From Deinococcales bacterium (GTDB taxonomy: Bacteria > Deinococcota > Deinococci > Deinococcales > JAAFIG01), in NCBI GenBank assembly GCA_013298595.1, contig JAAFIG010000009.1, forward strand, positions 83,216-147,215: a stretch of 64,000 nucleotides of DNA, written 5' to 3'. This document shows, piece by piece, positions 14,439 through 25,500 of the stretch. Position 1 is the stretch's first letter, and every line of letters starts with the position of its first letter. The position numbers and the translations under genes were made by a program. Below the pieces are notes generated by a model. The model was given only the letters and a program-made list of their open reading frames with translations, was not told where the DNA came from and did no database searches.

Positions 14439-17400
14439 TTAGCGCCAGCCGAAGGTGCGTTCATCTATTTTCCAGTCTATGCGGAAGTAGATACCTGGTC
14501 GGAAGGCTCCGCCGAGTGCTCCGTTAAATCCGAGAACGTTGTAACCCACGGTAAACAGTAAGCGGTCTACAACTTTCAGGCTGGCTTCTACACCAAAGCC
14601 AATTGCCGAGAAGTTTGTGGCTGGTTGGAAGTAGTAACCAGCTTGTGCTCCTACGCCAATAACATCGGTGATGAAGTAGGTAAAGCCACCACTGACTAAG
14701 CCTGTGAAAACGCTGCTGTCTAAGCCGTAACGGTATTGGAAACCAAGGCGTGGGAAGAAGCGTTCGTTAGCAACGTAGCCAAATTGGATTTCGCCTTCGA
14801 TGAAGTCGTCGGTTAAGGAATAGAAACCTGTTTTAGCACGATGATTGGTCAGGATGCTGAGGTCATCACCTCGGTAGGCAGCAGCAACACTGAAATCAAT
14901 ACCGCTTTGTTCGCCTGCTTTGCTTGGGTCTGTGGCATATTCGACTTTTGGTGAGAGCACAAATTCGTCGCTGAGTTGCGCGATAAAACCAACGGTGTAA
15001 ACTTGACGAATACCACTTGGTTGGAAGCCCAGTTGTGCTCGAGCTAAGCCTTTGAAGCCTGCGTCGGTAAATAATAAACCTAGGCTGGCGCTGCCCGTGG
15101 TGCTGCCTGTTGGGTCAAATACAGCTTCGCCGCCGAGTTGAGCGGCAAAGTTTGTACCGAGTGGAATGGTGGTGTCTACGCCTAATCTGGCACGTCCAGC
15201 ATTGCCATCGGTGGTGGTTAAATCATAGGTTGCAGAGACATTGGTGCTACCAAAGGCATCTGGCACAATGGCGCTGTTACCTGCTATAGCTCGGATCAAT
15301 TCGCTGTTACTGAATGAACCTTTAACACCAAAGGCAAGTTGTTGGTTAATGCCATTCCAAGCGTAAGTTAATTTGTCTTTGAGTAAGACACTAAATCCTG
15401 CACCCAGTGGTACCTCGAGGCTGGCTTCGGTTGTGCCGTAAGACAGTGGAATACCCAGCAGTGGTACGCGTTGGAGTAAACCAAGTTTAATAAAGCCTAG
15501 ATTTGCCTCGAGTCCGACTGTGCCAAATAATTCGTTGAGGTTGCTGGGGAAGCTGTACAAGTATTGCAAGCCAAGTCCGACACTCCAACCGTTACCTAAG
15601 CCAAGTCTGCCTTCACCACTGACGTTGGTACTGCCGCTGTTGGTCAGGTAGCTTTGGTTATGGTCGAGGTTGGCGTTGAAGCGCAAACCATTCGGATCGC
15701 CTAGGGTTAAACCTGCGGTTAGGCTACGACCTGCGCCGACTGGTGTGTTGGTTTCTGGGTTGACGTAACCCAGTTGTAAGTCTTGGTAACGGGCACGCAA
15801 TTGGAAGCTACTACCAACAGTCCAGTTGAGTTGTGCGCCAACACCTAATCCGCTGTTGGCTGGATCTTGGAAGATACCGCTGTAACCAAGTTCTGCGCCA
15901 AGTTGGAAGCCACCACTGGCGATATTAAAGCCACCTGCCAGTAAGAAGCTCGAGTTAGCACCAAGGGTACCGTTGCGGAATTGCACGGCTGTGGCGGTGA
16001 CATTGAATTCTGGTGAACCAAGGGCGGCTTGGGCACCAAAACGGAAGTCGCGTCCAACGCTGGCTGTACCGTAACTGGCTTCAATAAATTGTGGGTTGAG
16101 GTTGGCATCAAAGCTGGTAACAGCTTTGGTTAAACGAACAATGCCTGTTTCATAATCAATGCTGTAATCGGTATTGCGTTGCAAGAGTTGTCTCGAGACC
16201 CGCACACTGAGGTTATTTTTGCTGTAGACGCTGACATAAATGCTTTCGGAGTTGCGATTGATGCTGTTATCTGGCAAGAAGTAGAGGTCTGTGCCATTGG
16301 CAACTAAGCGCACACTCTTATTGCTGTTTGGCGCATCTGTGGCAAAGGCATTAAGGCTGAACCCATCGCCGCGAATTGCACCTTGGAAACCGTTGTACGT
16401 ACTGCTGTAATTGCTGAGCACACCTCTGAATTGTGGATTGAACTGCCCGAACATGATGAAACTGTTGGCTGTCTCGAGGCGAGCATAAATACCTTCGCTG
16501 CTGCGGACATCTGCGCCAAGGATGCTCGAGTCGCCAAGTAATGGCAGGTATTCGTATGGGTTGGCTGGTGGTAATAATTCGCCCGATAAACGCAATGGGT
16601 CTACGGCTCGGCTTGGGTCGTAATCGGCTTGCCAGTTAATACCAATGGTAAAGGTAGAACCTGGGAAAACCGCGCCACGCAAGAAGAAACGTAAACCACC
16701 ATCGGCAGTGAAATTACCTGTACCAAAATCGTAGCGAATTTGGGCGCTGGCTAAACCAACTGCCACCACTGGGCGTTCAGTTGCTGCCACTGGCACATTA
16801 TTGCCTTGGATTGGGCTGGCTGCATCCACCGAGAAATCATTGGTTTTAAATCGGTTACTCGAGGAAATCACGCCATTGGCATTAACCACTCGAGCTTCGA
16901 CTTGAATATCTTGTAATGGCAATGTGCCTAAGGCGTTGCTGGTCAGGCTTTGTAATCGCAAGTAAGCAACACCATTCTCGAGTTTGACTTGGAATCCAGG
17001 GATGCTTGGTGCAGCGTCAGCATCGGCTGGGTCGGCGTTGGTTTTGATTGTCACGTATTCGTCTGAGGCTGGTAAACCATTTTGGTCAAAAGCTTCGACT
17101 TTGATGGTTGGTTGGTCTGCACCATCGGTGGTTGGGCGTAAAGCTGTTAAGCGCAAACTAGTGGCAGCAGCACCCACTGGGCGTGCTGTCGTGGCAGCAG
17201 TTGTGCCAGCAAATGGAATGGCTCTCGCCAGTAATCCAAGGATGCTTGGGTCGCCTTGGAGAACACGCAACTCGCCTTGTCCCAGCAATTTACCAAGTGG
17301 CGAATTAGGATCAATTCGCACGTCGCCAGTGCGTGGTGTACCTGCACTGCGGCTACTTGGGATTGCCAGCACAGCAGCCACACGGTCTTGAGGCATATTC

Positions 17401-20400
17401 AGTGCACCTGTATGTGCCAAGCGGTAAGTAATGCCATAAACACTGGTGTTTGTCACAGGCACAACCCAGAACAAACGATCTCCTGCTGTGAACGGATCGG
17501 CAATTGCCCGACCAGGAGCCGTGGTTGGTGTATTGGTTGCAAAGCTTGGATTTTCGACTTGGCTACTCGAGCCTGCAATATAACTCGAGCCTGCTGGAAT
17601 CCGATCCGAGAGAATTAAGTTGCTGCCAGCAAATGGAATTTCGGCTAAACGAGCCAGCAAGACCACTTGGGTTTCACGGCGTTGATCTGGTAATGGTGCA
17701 GCTCGAACCTCGAGTGGGGTTGTATCGGTAACATTACAATTTGGTTCGAGGGTGGCACTGATGTTGCTGTTGGTTGGACGCAATGCCCGAACCGAAACAT
17801 TATAGGTAAATGCTTGTCCAGCGGCGATGGTGCCATTGCTCGAGACAATGCCATTGGGGGTTAATTCGTTTGGAATACGAATTTGAATGCTGACTGGCAC
17901 ACTGTATGGGAAGTCTGTACTGGCAACTGCTCGGATATTACCGCTTTGTCCAGCGGTCAGGATTAAGGGTTTAGGACTTAACTCGAGACGAGTAATCACA
18001 TTGTAAGCAATATCGGCTGTGGTGGCTTGCGTACCAACCACCACTGGCAAGGCTGAGCTACTCGAGCCTGGCAGTGCTTCTGGTTGGATGATGTAATTAC
18101 CCACAGGCAATTCGACACGGGCTGGGGTAATGTAACGGGTGCCATTAATGGTGAAAGCAGTACCGTTTAATGGGCTGCGAACACTACAGGCTAAACTCGA
18201 GGCTGTGACATTCAAAATACCTGTTGGCACAAGCACTTGTAATTCAGCAGTGGCACTGTTGTTATCCACTCGAGTTTCGGTTTCTAAACCTGTGGTGGTA
18301 GCAGTGTTACGGAATGTTCCAGCGCGGGTAGTGTTGGCACGAACAATAATGGTAGCGCTGTTACCAACTGGTAATGTGCCGATGCTGGCACTGACAATGC
18401 CGTTAGCAAAGCTAACATTGCCTTGGGTGCTGGTAGCACTGACATATTCAATCCCTGCTGGCATTGGGTCGGACATAGTTACTTGGGTTGCGGTTTGAGG
18501 TCCGTTATTGCGAACAACAATGGTGTAAAGCACTGCGTTACCAACATTAGTACGGGTTGGTGCAACCGTTTTTGTGATCTCGAGGTCGGTACGAATAATA
18601 GGCTCGAGCACAACCACTTGGGCACTGGCAACATTGTTATCAGTACGAGTTTCGGCTTCGGCAGCTTTGACAGTGGCAGTGTTGCGGAATGTGCCTGCAC
18701 GGGTAGTTGTGCCTTGAACTTTGACAGTCACACTCGAGCCGACTGCCAGACTGCCAACATTGGCAGTGAGGATGCCATTGGCAAAACTGACGGAGCCTTT
18801 GCTGCTGCTGGCACCAACGTAGTTAATACCTTCTGGCATTGGGTCTGTGAGCACAACTTCGTTGGCATCGGCAGGTCCGTCGTTGCGAATCACCAAGGTG
18901 TACTCGACTGGTTTGTTAACATCGGTTTGGGTTGGGGTAACCGATTTGGTTAAGTTCAAATCAATCAGTGCTGTGACAACCACTGTGGCAGCCGCACGGT
19001 TATTCTCGAGGGTGGTTTCGGTTTGGTCACCACTAACATTGGCAATATTGGTAAATGAACCCACTTGGGTAGCTGTGGCGCGAACTTGAATGGTGACGCT
19101 ACGTCCTTTGCCAAGGTCGCCAATACTGGCAGTAATTACACCATTAGCGTATGTGGCTTCGCCTTGGCTGCTGGTCACACTTTCGTACTCGAGTCCGTCT
19201 GGTAATGGGTCGCTAACAACCACACCAGTGGCATCAGTTGGTCCGTTATTGGTGACAGTAATAATAAATGTGGTGCGTTCACCAATGCGTAAACTGGTTG
19301 GCACAGCGCGTTTGGTAATGACTAAATCAAGTGGTACGGCTTGTGGTGTGACCACTGGTGGTTCGACCCGTACCTGAGCAGAAGCTTCAAGTGGTGCACC
19401 ACTCCAGTCAACTCGAGCTGTGTTGGTAATTGTGCCACTGGCATCAGCAGCCACCGTGGTTGGCACGCGGATGGTGCGGCTTTGACCTGCGGCAAGGTTA
19501 AAGGTTTGGTCTATGTTAGCACCTGTTAAACCAGCAGGAATGACATCGGTTAAGCGCAGGTTATTGACTGTGGTTGTGCCAGTGTTGGTCACCACAAGAG
19601 TAAAGTTTGCACGATCACCTGGTTTAACCAAATCTTTGTCTACGGTTTTGGTTAAGGTCAGTTGGGCTGGTGCAACTTCGACTCGCACTTGTGCCGATGC
19701 CTCGAGTGGGTCGCCTGCCCATGTCACTTGGGCTGTGTTGACAATGGTACCAGCAAGGTCTCGAGTGACTGTGGTTGGCACGCGAACTGTACGGCTTTGA
19801 CCTGCTTGTAAGGTAAAGGTTTGGTCTATGTTAGCACCCGTTAAACCAGCTGGGATCAGGTCAATCAGGCGAATATCTCGAGCCACCACTTTGCTGGTGT
19901 TGGTCACCACAATCGTGAATGTTGCACGGTCGCCTGGTTTAACCAAATCTTTGTCCACAGTTTTGGTCAGGGTCAGGGTTGGTTGGTCTGGTGTTGCCAC
20001 TCGTACCTGCGCTGAAGCCTCGAGTGGTTCGCCGCTCCAAGTGACTCTGGCAGTATTAACAATTGTGCTTGTGGCATCACTGGTGACTGTGGTTGATACG
20101 GTCACAGTGCGGCTTTGCCCTGCAGCAAGGTTAAAGGTTTGTCCGATATTGGTGCCAACCAAACCATCTGGGATGATATCGGTTAAGCGGACATTTTCGG
20201 CAGTGCTCCCACCTGTGTTGGTCACTACAATGGTGAAATTAACTTTTTCGTTGGGTTGTACCAAGTCTTTATCCACGGTTTTGGTTAAAGTCAGTTGTGG
20301 TGGGCTTTGTACCCGCACTCGAGCGGTAGCTTCGAGTGGTTCGCCGCTCCAAGTGACTCTGGCTGTATTAACAATTTCGCCGTTGGCTTCTGGGGCAACA

Positions 20401-22526
20401 ATGGTTGGAATTTGTACTGTACGGCTTTCGTTGGGTGCTAAGTCAAAGGTCTGATTGAGGTCCTCGCCATTTAAGCCAAGTGGCAATAAATCGGTCAGAT
20501 TGACATCTCGAGCCACACTTGCACCTGTGTTTTTGACAACCACAGTGAAGTTGACTTTCTCGCCTGGTTGTACCAAATCTTTGTCTACGGTTTTGGTTAA
20601 GGTTAGTTGTGGTGGCGGAGCAACCACACGTACATTACTAACCGCAGCCACACCACAGTTTGGCTCGAGGGTAGCGCGAATGGTTGCAGCCTCTATTGGT
20701 TTGCTGGCTTTAACCCGTACATTCAGCACCAATGGGGTACTGGCACTGCTAACACCATTCAAAGTGGTCGCACCAATTGCCTCGAGTCCATCTGGCAACT
20801 GCATATTGATACTGGTTGGGATTGGTGTAACAAATTGGGTACTAGCCGTGGCGGTCAGTGTGGCTGTTTCACCAAGCGCTAAATCTAAGCTAGCAGGACT
20901 TAGGGTTAATGTTTGGGCAACACTGTACTCGAGGGTAACATTAACTGTTTTGCCACGTTCGGCATTGATGGTCACAGCTTGGGTGGTTGCCCCAGCAAGG
21001 TTTGCACCTGTGATAGTGGTCGCACCAGGATTGACCACAACTGTGGCTGGTGTTTTACCTTGCACATTTTGTCCTGCAACACTGAAATTCGTACCTGTAA
21101 TTGGTGTGCGTTGACCACAAACCAGTGCTACAGCATTGACTTGTACGTTGGCTTTTGGACAATCTGCCACAAAGCGAATATATCCACTGTTACTGGTAAT
21201 GGTCACTCGAGTGCTGCTGTTGACCGTACCAGTGCCCTCAAGAATACGCGCTGTCACAGGAGTCCAGCAGGTTGGTAAAACAGGTTGGGCAACGCGGTTT
21301 CCTGCTACACCTGTCACTGTGTAACTCGAGCCTGGAATTGGCTTACCTTGGGTATCTACAACATCTACTTTCAGTGGCACAATAGCTGGGCGGGTGCTTT
21401 GGAAACCTGGTAAGAAGGCATAGAGTGGTTTATCTTCGATGCGGACTCGGAAAGCAAAGGAATTACTGAATTGACGGGTGGTTGGTAACAACCGTGCCAA
21501 GATTTTCCAGTTACCAAGTAAGCTCGAGTCTACTTTGAATTTGTTACTTGCCCACTTGGTATCTTCGGAGGCTGTTAATGGGAAACGGCGACCATCTGGC
21601 GAAACCAGCGTTAAAACAATTTCTTGGTTACCATCAGCATCGTAGTTAGCTAATTCGATACTTTTACCGATATAACTTTTATCCACTTGCACAAATGCCA
21701 CAAGTTGATCTTTGTTAAATTGTCCTCGAGCATTGACCGTAAATTGGCTGGCTTCGATGCGTAAACCACTGGTGGCACGCAAGGCAAAACTGTTTTTACC
21801 ATTGCCATCGGAAGCCACTCGGAATGGGTAAATACCGGCTGGTAATGAACCTTGAAAAAACGATTCATAACTGTGTTGTGTACCAAGGCTGTAACTACGA
21901 TTAAAAACAATTTGATCTGTCGCATTGGTTAATTTAAAGCCCGTGGTTAAAGTGGCAGTTTTACCGTATAACTCGTCGCCGTAGTAGGTTACACGGTCTC
22001 GAGCGTTAGCGTAATCGTTGCGATTAATTTCTGGACTAAATACTTCGATACTGGTTTCGCGTCCACCAGCTGCTGCTGGCACATTAATTCGGTAATCATC
22101 GGCAGGGATTTTCCAACCTACAGCTTTACCTATCGAAACCAATGGTAACGCAATACTTTGCCCATCACCTTTAGCCGCATTCAGGGTTGTGCCATCTTGC
22201 ACTACTGGATTGGTTCTCGAGGTTGGAACTGGCACACCACCTGTTGGTTTAGGGGCAGCGGGTTGAGTACCACTCGAGGCTGGCTTAGTTGGTGTTGTGG
22301 TTGGTTTGGTAGGCGTAGTGGCTGCTGGCTTAGCTGGTGTCGTGGTTGGTTTAGCAGGTTGTGTTGCTGCTGGTTTAGGCGCAGGTTGACCAATCTGTTT
22401 TGCTGCTGGCTTAGTTTGCGCCAGTGCCAACGGCAATGCCGCTGACACCAACACTGAAAGAAGGAAGGCTTTAGTAATCGTTTTTGCACGTGATGTTGCC
22501 GCTTGGCGGCGAGTAAAGAAATTCAT
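14439..22526 (-). CDS. Giant DUF11-repeat protein with C-terminal outer-membrane barrel
   Basis: A 2695-residue exported protein. The signal peptide is about residues 1-36 (cleavage after ALPLALA), then a Pro/Thr/Lys/Ala-rich stalk to about 105. A beta-rich head follows, then at least seven DUF11 repeats, each opening with forms of LTLTKTVDKDLV or LDLVITK and a V-x-NTG or NNG core. A further Ig-like block contains a Cys-bearing copy (SSLACSVRSPLNG). The last 800 residues or so are made of alternating amphipathic strands with many aromatic and Gly residues (for example FTIGINWQADYDPS, GIYFRIDWKI), as in a large outer-membrane beta-barrel; the protein ends RTFGWR. It overlaps the 4179-codon gene by 4 nt (ATGA), so they are co-translated. 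A role as surface anchor or exporter for its giant partner is inference. Confidence 0.8.
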   Translation of the reverse strand: MNFFTRRQAATSRAKTITKAFLLSVLVSAALPLALAQTKPAAKQIGQPAPKPAATQPAKPTTTPAKPAATTPTKPTTTPTKPASSGTQPAAPKPTGGVPVPTSRTNPVVQDGTTLNAAKGDGQSIALPLVSIGKAVGWKIPADDYRINVPAAAGGRETSIEVFSPEINRNDYANARDRVTYYGDELYGKTATLTTGFKLTNATDQIVFNRSYSLGTQHSYESFFQGSLPAGIYPFRVASDGNGKNSFALRATSGLRIEASQFTVNARGQFNKDQLVAFVQVDKSYIGKSIELANYDADGNQEIVLTLVSPDGRRFPLTASEDTKWASNKFKVDSSLLGNWKILARLLPTTRQFSNSFAFRVRIEDKPLYAFLPGFQSTRPAIVPLKVDVVDTQGKPIPGSSYTVTGVAGNRVAQPVLPTCWTPVTARILEGTGTVNSSTRVTITSNSGYIRFVADCPKANVQVNAVALVCGQRTPITGTNFSVAGQNVQGKTPATVVVNPGATTITGANLAGATTQAVTINAERGKTVNVTLEYSVAQTLTLSPASLDLALGETATLTATASTQFVTPIPTSINMQLPDGLEAIGATTLNGVSSASTPLVLNVRVKASKPIEAATIRATLEPNCGVAAVSNVRVVAPPPQLTLTKTVDKDLVQPGEKVNFTVVVKNTGASVARDVNLTDLLPLGLNGEDLNQTFDLAPNESRTVQIPTIVAPEANGEIVNTARVTWSGEPLEATARVRVQSPPQLTLTKTVDKDLVQPNEKVNFTIVVTNTGGSTAENVRLTDIIPDGLVGTNIGQTFNLAAGQSRTVTVSTTVTSDATSTIVNTARVTWSGEPLEASAQVRVATPDQPTLTLTKTVDKDLVKPGDRATFTIVVTNTSKVVARDIRLIDLIPAGLTGANIDQTFTLQAGQSRTVRVPTTVTRDLAGTIVNTAQVTWAGDPLEASAQVRVEVAPAQLTLTKTVDKDLVKPGDRANFTLVVTNTGTTTVNNLRLTDVIPAGLTGANIDQTFNLAAGQSRTIRVPTTVAADASGTITNTARVDWSGAPLEASAQVRVEPPVVTPQAVPLDLVITKRAVPTSLRIGERTTFIITVTNNGPTDATGVVVSDPLPDGLEYESVTSSQGEATYANGVITASIGDLGKGRSVTIQVRATATQVGSFTNIANVSGDQTETTLENNRAAATVVVTALIDLNLTKSVTPTQTDVNKPVEYTLVIRNDGPADANEVVLTDPMPEGINYVGASSSKGSVSFANGILTANVGSLAVGSSVTVKVQGTTTRAGTFRNTATVKAAEAETRTDNNVASAQVVVLEPIIRTDLEITKTVAPTRTNVGNAVLYTIVVRNNGPQTATQVTMSDPMPAGIEYVSATSTQGNVSFANGIVSASIGTLPVGNSATIIVRANTTRAGTFRNTATTTGLETETRVDNNSATAELQVLVPTGILNVTASSLACSVRSPLNGTAFTINGTRYITPARVELPVGNYIIQPEALPGSSSSALPVVVGTQATTADIAYNVITRLELSPKPLILTAGQSGNIRAVASTDFPYSVPVSIQIRIPNELTPNGIVSSNGTIAAGQAFTYNVSVRALRPTNSNISATLEPNCNVTDTTPLEVRAAPLPDQRRETQVVLLARLAEIPFAGSNLILSDRIPAGSSYIAGSSSQVENPSFATNTPTTAPGRAIADPFTAGDRLFWVVPVTNTSVYGITYRLAHTGALNMPQDRVAAVLAIPSSRSAGTPRTGDVRIDPNSPLGKLLGQGELRVLQGDPSILGLLARAIPFAGTTAATTARPVGAAATSLRLTALRPTTDGADQPTIKVEAFDQNGLPASDEYVTIKTNADPADADAAPSIPGFQVKLENGVAYLRLQSLTSNALGTLPLQDIQVEARVVNANGVISSSNRFKTNDFSVDAASPIQGNNVPVAATERPVVAVGLASAQIRYDFGTGNFTADGGLRFFLRGAVFPGSTFTIGINWQADYDPSRAVDPLRLSGELLPPANPYEYLPLLGDSSILGADVRSSEGIYARLETANSFIMFGQFNPQFRGVLSNYSSTYNGFQGAIRGDGFSLNAFATDAPNSNKSVRLVANGTDLYFLPDNSINRNSESIYVSVYSKNNLSVRVSRQLLQRNTDYSIDYETGIVRLTKAVTSFDANLNPQFIEASYGTASVGRDFRFGAQAALGSPEFNVTATAVQFRNGTLGANSSFLLAGGFNIASGGFQLGAELGYSGIFQDPANSGLGVGAQLNWTVGSSFQLRARYQDLQLGYVNPETNTPVGAGRSLTAGLTLGDPNGLRFNANLDHNQSYLTNSGSTNVSGEGRLGLGNGWSVGLGLQYLYSFPSNLNELFGTVGLEANLGFIKLGLLQRVPLLGIPLSYGTTEASLEVPLGAGFSVLLKDKLTYAWNGINQQLAFGVKGSFSNSELIRAIAGNSAIVPDAFGSTNVSATYDLTTTDGNAGRARLGVDTTIPLGTNFAAQLGGEAVFDPTGSTTGSASLGLLFTDAGFKGLARAQLGFQPSGIRQVYTVGFIAQLSDEFVLSPKVEYATDPSKAGEQSGIDFSVAAAYRGDDLSILTNHRAKTGFYSLTDDFIEGEIQFGYVANERFFPRLGFQYRYGLDSSVFTGLVSGGFTYFITDVIGVGAQAGYYFQPATNFSAIGFGVEASLKVVDRLLFTVGYNVLGFNGALGGAFRPGIYFRIDWKIDERTFGWR

Positions 22527-25500
22527 CGAATCACCTCGTCGCTGTTTGGTACTGGCAGTTGAATCAGCGTAAAAATTTCTTCATAAGAAATATCTGGGTC
22601 TGTCAGCACCAAATCGGGCGGTAGCGGCGTAAATAACGGATACGTAATGGTGTACGTGCCAGCAGGGACAACGCCAGTCAAACGCAGTGTTGTGCCATCA
22701 AAAGTAAATGGTTGCTTATTACTGATTTGCGGCACACCACGTTCAACCGTGCCAGTTGGCAATGGGTCGGTAATCACAAGATTTTGCACTGCTTTCTCGA
22801 GCGTAATCGTGATGGTGACTGCATAACCAGCCCCACCTTGAGCAATGGCTTTGGTTAAAGTAACAGGTCCGCGTTGGACTAAAGTGCTGCGGCTCTTGAC
22901 AGCGGCACCTGTTGGTGGATTCAGTAAGAAGTCTTCGATGGTGATACCACCTGTTTCTGGCGCAACCACAAAGCGGGTGCAAGGCGCATCATCTGGGACG
23001 TACTTACAAGTGAATGGCGCTGTGAACGGATCTAAACGCACAGCATGACGACCTGGTTCAACATCTGGGATGCTGTAACGACCAAGGGTGTCGGTCACAG
23101 CCCAACGTCCATCCGAGAGGTAGACTCGAGCACCTTGGACGGCTTCATCGGTGTCGCGTTCAAAGCTATCGTTGTTGTTGTTATCGAAGTAGACACGTCC
23201 AACGATGGTGGTGCGTGGATTAAAGACACCTAAGGAAACTTTGACCGCTGCAATCGAAGCGTTGGATTGCACACCGACTGTGGTTGTGCCATTAGCCGCT
23301 GTTGCAGTGGCACTAGCAACATTGAGCAAATTACCGTTATTGGCTGCGGGTGTGACAATGGTTTTGAAGCGAATCGAACGACTGGCATTGGCTGCAATAC
23401 TACCTGGCAACGTCCAAACCAGCACTTGCTTACCTTCGGCATTGGTCGAAAGTGTTGGATCTGCAATAACTGCTCCAGCAGCGGTACTCGAGCCAGCTTG
23501 GTATTGTAAACCAATCGGCAGTGTATCGGTAATAACAACATTGCTCACAACCACAACACCGTTATTGATCACACTGAGTTGATACGCCAGTGTGCCACCA
23601 ACCAGTACAGTGGGTTGTTGATCTCGAGGAATCACTTGATCGCCAACGACCACATTTTTCTCGAGTCGGATACTTGGGCGGACATAACCAACATTTGGTA
23701 CACGTCCGATAGCTCCTGCTGGTACTTGCACAACTTGTGGGTTGTTGTTGGTGGTTAGCACATGACCTGTTGGGTCTATGACTTTCACTGTGGCTGAACC
23801 AAAGGCAAGATCGCGGTCGCCTGTGGCGTAATCGCCGTTTGCATCGGTGGTGACCACTTTCAGATTGCCTTTAGCATCGGTAATTTCGACGCGTACTCCT
23901 GCAATACCTGGTTCGCCTGGGTCTTGAACACCGTTGTTGTTGGTGTCGTAGAAGACTCGACCTGTTAAGCCACCAAATAATGGTTGGTAGCCAACATCGG
24001 CTGCTTTGGCATTACCTGCTGGTGGAACATTGACGGTTTGTGTGCTGTTCGCCGTGGTTAAACGGTGGTTATCTGGGGTGGTGTACACCACATTCACAGG
24101 ACCCGCTGCAACATCGGCAGTGTAATTACCATTGGCATCGGTACGAACTTGCACTGGTGTACCACCAAGATCGGTGATGGTAACAAGTACATTTGGGAAG
24201 TTAGGTTCGGTTGGTTGTTGAATACCATCGTTGTTATCGTCGCGCCAGACATGACCCGTTAAAGTACCACGTTGTTGATAACCATCTTTACCTGCATCGT
24301 TGGCAATATTTGGTAAGACATTGACCACATTTGGATCTGAACCAGTGGTGGTTAAGACCACACCAACAGGCAAGGTGCTATCAATTACTTTGACAGTAGC
24401 ATTGCCACTGAGTACACCCAGTACACTCCAATCGCCACTGGCATTGGTGGTGGTGGTGACAACTTTACCCGCCGAATCGGTGATTTGGACTGTCACATTG
24501 TTAATACCTGGTTCGCCAAGGTCTTGGATTTTATTGCCGTTAGGATCAAGGAAAACCCGTCCAAAGACACTTCCTTGTGGGCGGTAACCATCAAAACCAG
24601 CATCGTTGGTGGTGTTTGCCACAACATTGACAGGACTCGAGTCAAGACCAGCGGTTTGCGTTAAGTTTGGTGGCAACGTTGCATCGACAACATTGACTAT
24701 CGCTGTTCCCTCGAGCACACCAGGAGCGGTGTATTTACCATCTGAACCTGTTGTGACTGTAGTGACTTTGCCACCAGCATCGGTGATTTGCACATCCACA
24801 TTTGGAATACCTGGTTCGCCTGGGTTTTGAATGCCATCGCCGTTAGTATCTGTAAAGACCACACCAGTAACCGTACCTTGGCGGCGGTAGCCATCTATGC
24901 CTGCATCGTTTGGATTGGCATTTGCCACGGTTTTACCAACTTGTACAACCACTGGGCTTGGGTCTGTACCAGCGGTTTGGCTAACACCAGCTGGTAATGT
25001 TGATTCAACAACATCCACTGTGGCTGGGGTTGCACTGGCTGGAACACTAAGGGCAGTGTACTCACCTGAAGCGTTGGTTGTGACAGTACGAATACCACCA
25101 AAAGCATCGGTAATTTTGACATCCACACCGCCTAAACGTGGTTCGCCAGAATCGAGTGCTCCGTTGCCGTTGGTATCGTAGAAGATAATGCCAACAACAT
25201 CACCTCGAGGTTGGTAACCATCAAAGCCTGCGTTGTTATTTTGTCCGAAAACCACAGTTACTGGGCTTGGGTCGGTACCAGCGGTTTGCACATGGTTGGC
25301 TGGGAAATCTGGGTCGGTGGTATCCACATCTACAGTGCTGATACCTGCTGGTACACCAGTGAAGCTATACGTACCGTTGGCTCCTGTTGTTGTGGTCTTG
25401 GTGCCACCAAATGGGTCTGTCAGGGTAACAGTGATATTTGGAATGCCCACCTCGCCTGGGTCTTGGCTGCCGTTGCCGTTAGTGTCAATAAAGACCACGC